Shown here: positions 58,393 through 64,000 of the stretch, one piece after another
Numbering within the stretch: position 1 is the first letter of the stretch
Layout of the letters: each line of letters opens with the position of its first letter
Assembly: GCF_016863635.1 (NCBI RefSeq)
Contig: NZ_BOPG01000067.1
Span: 1 to 64,000, forward strand
Direction: 5' to 3'
Origin: Virgisporangium aurantiacum
Lineage (GTDB): Bacteria; Actinomycetota; Actinomycetes; Mycobacteriales; Micromonosporaceae
DNA length: 64,000 bases
Translations under genes and position numbers: made by a program
The notes under the pieces: model-generated
Databases searched by the model: none
Seen by the model: the letters and a program-made list of their open reading frames with translations, nothing else
What the model was told of the DNA's origin: nothing

Positions 58393-59277
58393 GTGTTGGC
58401 AAGGGAACGCGGGTGGCGCCTGGCCCGGCTCGCCGGCCTGGGAGTCACCGTCGCGGTGCTGCTCTCGGGCTGCTCTTTCGACGAGAGCGTGCGGGGCTTC
58501 GGCTGGTTCAAGGGCATCACGCCCGAGGGCCGCCGCATGTACGAGTTGTGGATCGCCGCGTGCATCGCCGCGCTGGTGGTCGGCGTCTTCGTGTGGGGCC
58601 TGATCTTCTGGTGCGTGGTGCGCTACCGCAAGCGGGGCGACGAGCTGCCGCCGCAGACCCGGTTCAACATGCCGCTGGAGTTCCTGTACACGGTCGTCCC
58701 GATCCTGATCGTGAGCGTGCTCTTCTACTACACGGCGATCGTGCAGACCTACGTCGACAAGCGGGTGCCGAACCCCGACGTCACCGTCGAGGTCACGGCG
58801 TTCAAGTGGAACTGGAAGTTCCGGCACGCCCAGATCGACGGCACCGAGGTCACCGGCCAGGGCGGTCAGGAGATCACCACGATCGGCGCCAGCGACTACA
58901 TCCCGGTGCTGGTGCTGCCCACCGGCCGGCGCATCGAGTTCGTCGAGCACTCCGAAGACGTCGTGCACTCGTTCTGGGTGCCGGAGATGCTGTTCAAGCG
59001 CGACGTGTTCCCGGGCAGCATCGAGAACAAGTTCCAGGTCACCATCGAGCGCGAGGGTGCGTTCGTCGGCCGCTGCGCGGAACTGTGCGGCGCCTACCAC
59101 TCGATGATGAACTTCGAACTGCGCGCGGTGAGCCAGAGCGAGTTCGACCGGTACATCCAGCTCCGCAAGGACGGCAAGAGCACGCCGGAGGCGCTGGAGG
59201 CGATCGGCGAGCCCGGGTACGCCACGTCGACGAAGCCGTTCAACCGCGAGCCGGAGCAGCACGAGGGAAAGGGGTGA
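58393..59277 (+). CDS. ctaC: Cytochrome c oxidase subunit II
   Basis: The 294-residue protein begins with a lipoprotein signal (VTVAVLLSGC27), has two membrane helices (LWIAACIAALVVGVFVWGLIFW and LYTVVPILIVSVLFYYTAI) and the CuA domain. The ligands are His in DVVHSFWVP and C-AELC-GAYH-SMM with two Cys, His and Met. It takes electrons from the bc1 complex (QcrA/QcrB here, QcrC outside) into the aa3 oxidase. The GTG at 58393 is preferred because of the AGGAG before it. Subunit I (ctaD) is not between ctaC and ctaF. Confidence 0.95.
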   Translation: MLARERGWRLARLAGLGVTVAVLLSGCSFDESVRGFGWFKGITPEGRRMYELWIAACIAALVVGVFVWGLIFWCVVRYRKRGDELPPQTRFNMPLEFLYTVVPILIVSVLFYYTAIVQTYVDKRVPNPDVTVEVTAFKWNWKFRHAQIDGTEVTGQGGQEITTIGASDYIPVLVLPTGRRIEFVEHSEDVVHSFWVPEMLFKRDVFPGSIENKFQVTIEREGAFVGRCAELCGAYHSMMNFELRAVSQSEFDRYIQLRKDGKSTPEALEAIGEPGYATSTKPFNREPEQHEGKG

Positions 59278-59281
59278 CCCG

Positions 59282-59713
59282 ATGAGAAGCGAGTGGCGGC
59301 TTTTCGGAATCATCACGGCCTTCTGCTTCATTGTCGCCGGGATCTACGCCTGGTGGACGAAGGAGATGTCACCGGCCGATCTCGGCGTCGAGTGGGTCGG
59401 CACGGTCGGCCTGATCCTCACCGGCCTGCTCACGCTCATGTGCGGCGGGTTCTTCCTGGTGGTGTCGCGCCGCATCGAGCCGCGCCCGGAGGACCGGTCC
59501 GACGGCGAGATCGCCGAGGGCGTCGGCGACCTGGGCTTCTTCAGCCCCGGCAGCTACTGGCCGTTCGGCCTGGCGCTCTCCGCGTTCGTCGCGGCGCTCG
59601 GGCTGGTGTACATGCAGATCTGGCTGATCCTGGTCGGCGCGGTGGCGATCATCTTCGCCACCGGCGGCCTGCTGTTCGAGTACTACACGGGCTCCCGTCG
59701 GGTCGCCGAGTAG
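59282..59713 (+). CDS. ctaF: Cytochrome c oxidase subunit IV (actinobacterial)
   Basis: The 143-residue protein has four membrane helices: GIITAFCFIVAGIYAWW, VGLILTGLLTLMCGGFFLVV, WPFGLALSAFVAALGLVYMQIW and LVGAVAIIFATGGLLFEYY. The acidic motif PRPEDRSDGEIAEGVGDLGFFSPGSYWP is diagnostic for actinobacterial CtaF. It stabilises the aa3 oxidase. It starts 4 bp after ctaC and ends the operon before a strong terminator. Confidence 0.95.
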   Translation: MRSEWRLFGIITAFCFIVAGIYAWWTKEMSPADLGVEWVGTVGLILTGLLTLMCGGFFLVVSRRIEPRPEDRSDGEIAEGVGDLGFFSPGSYWPFGLALSAFVAALGLVYMQIWLILVGAVAIIFATGGLLFEYYTGSRRVAE

Positions 59714-59725
59714 CACCTACGCGAA

Positions 59726-59758
59726 GACGCCCCCGGCCAGGTCCTGGCCGGGGGCGTC
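59726..59758. terminator. 16-bp hairpin after ctaF
   Basis: GACGCCCCCGGCCAGG (59726-59741) pairs with CCTGGCCGGGGGCGTC (59743-59758), followed by CTTTGT. It lies between ctaF and the convergent phospholipase gene and fits an intrinsic terminator. Confidence 0.88.
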
Positions 59759-59770
59759 CTTTGTCTCGGC

Positions 59771-60328
59771 CTAGCTGGCGCCCTTGGCCGTGGTGGCGGC
59801 GCGGGCCTCGGCCTGCGCCTTCTTCGCGGCGTAACTGTCGATGGTCTCCTTCGACACCGCGAGGCTGCCGAACGTGCTGACGGCCTCGTAGTAGGTCCAG
59901 GCGAGCCCGTAGCAGACCGGGCGGACGATCGCGTTGTAGGTGGCGCACTTGCGCTTCAGGTCCTCGTAGAACGCGCTGTCGATGCGGGCCTTGTTGGCGG
60001 GGAACTGGCCCATCACCTTGTAGTTGCGGTAACCCCAGTCGTGGCGGTGGCAGGACAGGCGGAAGTCGAAGCCGACGGGCTGGTCCGGGCTGGCCGAGCA
60101 GCCGTCGGTGCTCCAGTCGAACGCGTAGGCGGCCCAGGCGCCCTGGTTGAGGCGGGCCGAGTTCCAGGCGGACTGGCTGGTGGCACTGGTCTGGCTGAAC
60201 TGGCTCATGACCGACAGCTTCTCCGCGGGCGTCACGGCGGCGGCGGCCGTCGCCGGTGTGGCGATGGCGCCGAGCGCGAGCAGTCCGAGGAGGGGAGCGG
60301 TGACAATGGCGGCAAGGCGGCGTTTCAT
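59771..60328 (-). CDS. Secreted prokaryotic phospholipase A2
   Basis: The 185-residue protein begins with a signal peptide (MKRRLAAIVTAPLLGLLALG, cut after ATPATA near 28). The catalytic motif CHRHDWGYRN has His96-Asp97, and the preceding DGCSASPD supplies the Ca2+ loop and first disulfide Cys, as in Streptomyces violaceoruber PLA2. Two more Cys (KCATYN and RPVCYG) give the second disulfide. It hydrolyses sn-2 ester bonds of phospholipids outside the cell. The ATG at 60328 is chosen by the signal peptide; 34 upstream codons are open. The 140-bp gap to the next gene holds its promoter. Confidence 0.92.
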   Translation of the reverse strand: MKRRLAAIVTAPLLGLLALGAIATPATAAAAVTPAEKLSVMSQFSQTSATSQSAWNSARLNQGAWAAYAFDWSTDGCSASPDQPVGFDFRLSCHRHDWGYRNYKVMGQFPANKARIDSAFYEDLKRKCATYNAIVRPVCYGLAWTYYEAVSTFGSLAVSKETIDSYAAKKAQAEARAATTAKGAS

Positions 60329-60468
60329 GGGGTCACCTCGTATGGCCGGGCCCGGGTAGGGCCATGTGCCGCCATTTTCCGGCCGAGATCGTCCGACGTA
60401 CAGACGTTGATCGATGAAACTTTCCAACATGCCGGGGCCCGGTAGGCCGGCCCCGGCGTGTCCTCACG

Positions 60469-61164
60469 TCAGCCGTCGACGTCGGTGACCACGGCGCCGG
60501 CCGGCAACGCGAAGTCCGCGTCCGTCACCGTCGCCTGGTACGTGGTGAGCGTCAGCCGCCCGTCCGGCGACTCGAAGTACGCCAGCACCCCCTCGGCCGT
60601 GGCGCAGGTGGTGACCACCCGTGCCACCTGCACGCAGTCCGTCGGCCGGCCGGCGATGTCGCGGGCGGTCCGCGTCACGGTGCCGGGCACGCGCGCCGCC
60701 AGCCGGCTGATGTAGGCGCTGATCAGTTCGGGCGCGATGAAGTCCGGGGCCAGCACGTCGACGAGGGCCTTGGCGTGCGTGAGCGGGATCCCGTCGGTGC
60801 CGGCCGAGCGCACGCAGCCGGGCTTCTCCCCGTTCGGGGTGCGGCACAGGATGTTCGCGTCGGGCCCGGCCAGGTACACGGCGGCGGTGCTCCGGTACGC
60901 CCGGCGCGGCGCCTCCTGCACGGCGGTGACGGCCGTACCCTTCGCGGTGGTGTAGCCGGCCGTGTAGGTCAACTCCTGGCCGTCGGCGAGCCCGGCGGCG
61001 AAGTCCCGCAGCACCTGCGCGTCGGCCGCCGTGCCCGTCGTCGGGCCGTCGTCGCCACCGCCGCCCCAGCCGAACAGCTTGGTCGCCCCGATCAGCAGCG
61101 GCACGGTCAACGCGACGGCCGCGATCACGGCGGCCATCCGCTTCCTTGAACTCGAGTCACTCAT
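60469..61164 (-). CDS. Single-pass extracytoplasmic protein, unknown function
   Basis: The 231-residue protein begins MSDSSSRKRMAAVIAAVALTVPLL, an uncleaved anchor or signal sequence without lipobox, then a Gly/Asp linker and a ~170-residue domain with four Cys (ILCRTPNGEKPGC and TDCVQVARVVTTC), which could form two disulfides. Strands such as ELTYTAGYTTAKG, AYRSTAAVYLAG and LTLTTYQATVTD suggest a lipoprotein-like beta-rich fold resembling LolA/LppX-type carriers. That is a weak guess. An ATG at 61164 (or the GTG just before) starts it after the qcrB terminator, so it has its own promoter or readthrough. Confidence 0.75.
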   Translation of the reverse strand: MSDSSSRKRMAAVIAAVALTVPLLIGATKLFGWGGGGDDGPTTGTAADAQVLRDFAAGLADGQELTYTAGYTTAKGTAVTAVQEAPRRAYRSTAAVYLAGPDANILCRTPNGEKPGCVRSAGTDGIPLTHAKALVDVLAPDFIAPELISAYISRLAARVPGTVTRTARDIAGRPTDCVQVARVVTTCATAEGVLAYFESPDGRLTLTTYQATVTDADFALPAGAVVTDVDG

Positions 61165-61184
61165 CACGGGGCATTCAACGAAAA

Positions 61185-61211
61185 GCGGGCCCCGGAAGAT
61201 CCGGGGCCCGC
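61185..61211 (-). terminator. Intrinsic terminator of the qcrA-qcrB operon
   Basis: On the minus strand GCGGGCCCCGGA (complement of 61200-61211) pairs with TCCGGGGCCCGC (complement of 61185-61196) over TCT, followed by TTTTCGTTG. It lies 21 bp after the qcrB stop and is the most canonical terminator of the window. Confidence 0.92.
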
Positions 61212-61232
61212 TCCTGGTGCTTCTGTTCGTGC

Positions 61233-62849
61233 CTAGCGGCTGCCGGAGCCGATCTCCTCGCGCGCCGGCGCGGGGGAGACGGGGGCCTCGCTGGGCCGGT
61301 TCAGCTGGGCCGGCGGGGCCGGCTTCTCGATCGGGTAGAAGAAGCCGCGGACGGTGGGCAGCAGCGCACCGAGGCGGTTCATCTTCTTCGGCACCGGGGC
61401 GCCCAGGTACTCCAGCTGCGGGTGGTGCCCGTTGTCGCCGGACGCCAGCGGCTGGTGGATCTCCACGAAGCCGCCGTCGGGCAGGCGACGGATGATGCCG
61501 GTCTCGACGCCGTGCGCCAGCACCTCGCGGTCGTGCTGCTGGAGCCCCAGCGCGATCCGGTAGGCCACGTAGTACGCCAGCGGCGGCAGGACCAGCAGGC
61601 CGATGCGGCCGGCCCAGGTCATCGCGTTCAGGCTGATGTGGAACTTCTCGGCGATCACGTCGTTCGCGCCGGAGAGCGTCAGCACCACGTAGAACGCGAT
61701 CGCCATTGCACCGAGGCCGGTGCGCCACGGCACGTCACGCGGACGCTGGAGCAGGTGGTGCGCCTCCCGGTCCTTGGTGAAGCGCGCCTCGATGAACGGG
61801 TACACCGTCGGCAGCATCGTGAGGACGCCGGGCAGCGCCACCGTCGGCCAGAACAACGGCGGCACCGTGTGGTCGAGGACCCGGATCTCCCACGGCGGGA
61901 ACAGGCGGGTCGAGCCGTCGAGGAACATGACGTACCAGTCGGGCTGGCTGGCCGAGGAGACCACCGCCGCCTGGTACGGGCCGAAGATCCACACCGGGTT
62001 GATCTGGAACAGGCCACCGAGCAGCGCGATCACGGCGAACACCAGCATGAAGAAGCCGCCGGCCTTGAACGCGAACCCGGGGAACATGCGCACGCCGACC
62101 ACGTTGTGGTTCGTGCGTCCCGGCCCCGGGAACTGGGTGTGCTTCTGCTTGACCAGGAGGCCCATGTGGGCCGTGATCAGCCCCAGCAGCGCGGCCGGGA
62201 TCAGCAGCACGTGCGCGATGAAGAAGATGGTCAGGATCTGGGTACCCGGGAACTCGCCGCCGAACAGCGAGCTGGCCACCCACGAACCGGCCACCGGGAT
62301 CGACAGCATGATCGCGTGGGCGATGCGCAGGCCGGTGCCGGAGAGCGCGTCGTCGGGGAGCGAGTAGCCGGTGAAGCCGGCCAGGAAGCCGATCCAGAAG
62401 AGCAGCGACCCGATGATCCAGTTGAGCTCGCGCGGCTTGCGGAAGGCGCCGGTGAAGAACACCCGGAACATGTGCAGCACGATCGCCGCCATGAACAGCA
62501 GCGCCGCCCAGTGGTGCATCTGCCGCATGAACAGGCCGCCGCGCACCTCGAACGACAGGTGCAGCGCCGACTCGTACGCCCGCGACATCTCGATGCCGCG
62601 CAGCGGGGTGTAGGCGCCGTCGTAGACGACCTCCTCCATGGAGGGGTCGAAGAACAGCGCCAGGTACGTGCCGGTGAGCAGCAGCACGATGAACGAGTAC
62701 AGGGCGATCTCGCCGAGCAGGAACGACCAGTGGTCCGGGAAGACCTTGTTCAGCAGCCGACGCAGGGGCGTGGCCACCTGGAGCCGGTCGTCGACCTCAC
62801 CGGCCGCCTTGGCCGGTAGCTCGGCGAGGTCGAACTTGCGCTTCTTCAT
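61233..62849 (-). CDS. qcrB: Cytochrome bc1 complex cytochrome b subunit
   Basis: The 538-residue protein has eight or nine membrane helices. Heme ligand pairs lie in helices with MHHWAALLFMAAIVLHMFRVFF and RIAHAIMLSIPVAG/FFIAHVLLIPAALLGLITAHM. The quinol-site motif reads PPWEIRVLDH here in place of the mitochondrial PEWY. An extended cytoplasmic C-terminus of ~120 residues is typical of actinobacteria. It oxidises menaquinol and passes electrons to QcrA and QcrC. It follows qcrA by 34 bp. This subunit is, from general knowledge, the target of Q203-type inhibitors in mycobacteria. Confidence 0.97.
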   Translation of the reverse strand: MKKRKFDLAELPAKAAGEVDDRLQVATPLRRLLNKVFPDHWSFLLGEIALYSFIVLLLTGTYLALFFDPSMEEVVYDGAYTPLRGIEMSRAYESALHLSFEVRGGLFMRQMHHWAALLFMAAIVLHMFRVFFTGAFRKPRELNWIIGSLLFWIGFLAGFTGYSLPDDALSGTGLRIAHAIMLSIPVAGSWVASSLFGGEFPGTQILTIFFIAHVLLIPAALLGLITAHMGLLVKQKHTQFPGPGRTNHNVVGVRMFPGFAFKAGGFFMLVFAVIALLGGLFQINPVWIFGPYQAAVVSSASQPDWYVMFLDGSTRLFPPWEIRVLDHTVPPLFWPTVALPGVLTMLPTVYPFIEARFTKDREAHHLLQRPRDVPWRTGLGAMAIAFYVVLTLSGANDVIAEKFHISLNAMTWAGRIGLLVLPPLAYYVAYRIALGLQQHDREVLAHGVETGIIRRLPDGGFVEIHQPLASGDNGHHPQLEYLGAPVPKKMNRLGALLPTVRGFFYPIEKPAPPAQLNRPSEAPVSPAPAREEIGSGSR

Positions 62850-62883
62850 GGCTGGCTCCGCTCACTGCGAGGGCTCCGCATGG

Positions 62884-63978
62884 TCATGGCCGTTCCCAGA
62901 AGCCAGGGCCGACCGGAACCCGGTAATCCGATTTCGCCACGAAGTAGCCGTCCTCGTCTACCTCGATCGGCAACATTGGCAGACGTCGCGTCGCCGGGCC
63001 GAAGATCGGCTTGGCGTTGTCGGTGATCAGGAACTGCGACTGGTGGCACGGGCAGAGCAGGCGGTTCGTCTGCTGCTCGTACAGGCTGGCGGGGCAGCCG
63101 GCGTGGGTGCAGATCTTGGAGTACGCGACGTAGTTGCCGGACATCGCGTCCTTGTTGACCTCGATGCGGCCGAGGTTGGCGCGCAGTTCCTCGGCGTCCT
63201 GCTGGCGCAGGTGGATCAGCAGCGTGGGCGAGTCGGCGTGCTGGTTGGTGTCGCCGTGCGGGATGCCCGGGAACACTGTGATCTGCCCACCGACGCTGAT
63301 TTCTTCGGGCCGGATCGGGGTCTGGTTCTCGCGGACGAGGCGGATCAGCTCACCGTCGGGACCGGGCTTGAACCCGGTGCTGTGGTACATGTCCTCGTCG
63401 TGCGGGTCGTTGACCAGGCCGCCGAGGGCCACCACCGGCACGACCGCCATCGGGGCGAGGCCCAGCGCGATCGCACCCTTGAGCAGCGGACGGCGGCCGA
63501 TGGCGGTCTCATCGGCCATGTTCAGCAGCGTGGCGCCGGTCATGACGCGCTCGTCGGTGGGCGAGGCGCCGTCGTGCCGGTCCTGCACCGCCACTTCCTC
63601 CGGCAGCAGCTTCCGGGCGAAGACGATGACCGCCGCGCCGATGCCGAGCAGCGCGAGCCCGAGGGTCAGCCCCAGCAGTGGCGTGTAGTAGTCGGCCTCG
63701 CCGTGGCCGGGCTCGAACTTCCACGGCCACCAGCCGAAGATGACCACGAACGCGGTGGCGGCAGCACCGGTGAGCAGGAAGAAGAACGCGATCGTGCGCT
63801 CGACCCGCTTCTCGCCCTTGGTGCCGCGCACCGGGAACCGGGGCGCGTAGTGCACGATCTCGACGCCGTCCCGCCGGGCACCCTCGCGCACGAGGTCGAA
63901 CCGGGTCAGGTTCGGGTCGTTGACGTCGAACTCCGGCTCTTCCAGCGGGTCGTTCCTGTGCTTCGTGTCGACGGTCAC
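62884..63978 (-). CDS. qcrA: Cytochrome bc1 complex Rieske iron-sulfur subunit
   Basis: The 364-residue protein has a cytoplasmic N-terminus and three membrane helices (about AFFFLLTGAAATAFVVIFGWW, YYTPLLGLTLGLALLGIGAAVIVFA and GAIALGLAPMAVVPVVALGGL). The C-terminal Rieske domain holds CTHAGCP and CPCHQS, whose Cys and His bind the 2Fe-2S cluster. A twin-arginine-like GRRPLLKG precedes the third helix, as usual for actinobacterial QcrA. It moves electrons from menaquinol at QcrB to QcrC. The GTG at 63978 (VTVDTKHRNDPLEE) is preferred; a GTG at 63996 is possible, and qcrC would lie just outside the window. Confidence 0.96.
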   Translation of the reverse strand: MTVDTKHRNDPLEEPEFDVNDPNLTRFDLVREGARRDGVEIVHYAPRFPVRGTKGEKRVERTIAFFFLLTGAAATAFVVIFGWWPWKFEPGHGEADYYTPLLGLTLGLALLGIGAAVIVFARKLLPEEVAVQDRHDGASPTDERVMTGATLLNMADETAIGRRPLLKGAIALGLAPMAVVPVVALGGLVNDPHDEDMYHSTGFKPGPDGELIRLVRENQTPIRPEEISVGGQITVFPGIPHGDTNQHADSPTLLIHLRQQDAEELRANLGRIEVNKDAMSGNYVAYSKICTHAGCPASLYEQQTNRLLCPCHQSQFLITDNAKPIFGPATRRLPMLPIEVDEDGYFVAKSDYRVPVGPGFWERP

Positions 63979-64000
63979 GACTTCCCCGCAATCCACAGCG

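Noticed and set aside
57208..59331. Long minus-strand extension of the TusA gene across ctaC
   Set aside because: Only the last 68 codons resemble a known family; the rest is antisense to ctaC and out of frame with the cysteine desulfurase.

Overview
The window is about 64 kb of very GC-rich DNA with strong codon bias, many GTG starts and many ATGA start-stop overlaps. The gene content is that of a filamentous actinobacterium: an F420 reductase, a cytochrome bc1-aa3 branch, GlnE with two glutamine synthetases, DUF4191, DUF3043 and DUF4395 proteins, and LPXTG-like or LAATG sorting motifs. The gene order resembles, from memory, the Mycobacterium tuberculosis Rv2195-Rv2225 block (qcrA/qcrB, ctaC/ctaF, adoK, HesB-like, glycerate kinase, cobT, gcvT, pepA, lpdA/sucB, TIGR01777, lipB, lipA, DUF4191, glnA1, glnE, glnA2, panB). 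The protein variants look most like Micromonosporales. That placement is an inference, not a computed result.

Layout. Bases 1-7300 hold a giant basic repeat protein cut by the window edge, an RNB ribonuclease, an F420 reductase overlapping a P450, and a lone PD-(D/E)XK-like protein. Bases 7300-11500 hold panB, nadE and glnA2. Bases 11500-16260 hold an envelope polysaccharide operon: a 51-residue LPLTG peptide, a processive GT2 glycosyltransferase, a UDP-GlcNAc 2-epimerase and a DUF2334 deacetylase-like protein. Bases 16300-25800 return to nitrogen control (amidotransferase, glnE, two membrane proteins, an acetyltransferase, a 51-residue CxxC protein, glnA1, DUF4191). Bases 25800-37600 hold lipoate metabolism and the 2-oxoglutarate dehydrogenase partners (lipA, lipB, sucB, lpdA). 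This core is interrupted by a T-box-controlled archaeal-type aspartyl-tRNA synthetase, a fibronectin-III wall protein and an MMPL transporter.

Bases 37500-46700 hold pepA, a TnpB-like nuclease inserted exactly at the pepA start, gcvT, a cobT fusion, a site-2 protease and an aldo/keto reductase. Bases 46700-53400 hold a TPR protein, a three-gene ABC-2 exporter, DUF3043, murA and nadA. Bases 53470-58300 hold glycerate kinase, an A-type Fe-S protein, adenosine kinase, and two convergent operons (thioredoxin-like plus DUF4395; cysteine desulfurase plus TusA). Bases 58390-63980 hold ctaC/ctaF, a secreted phospholipase A2, a lipoprotein-like protein and qcrA/qcrB, ending at the window edge.

How the genes connect. 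GlnE adenylylates GlnA1, which keeps the target tyrosine. GlnR-like 11-bp phased half-sites lie upstream of glnA1 and glnA2. LipB and LipA make the lipoyl groups that SucB (two lipoyl domains) and the GcvT system need, and Lpd reoxidises them. QcrA/QcrB feed electrons toward the oxidase that contains CtaC/CtaF.

The most unusual items are the T-box leader with a GAC specifier in front of an archaeal-type AspRS that carries residues I associate with non-discriminating enzymes; the TnpB-like nuclease with a long low-complexity tail; the sorting-signal-only peptide heading the polysaccharide operon; and three related palindromes shared by that operon and the nadA-murA gap. No tRNA, rRNA or CRISPR array was found.
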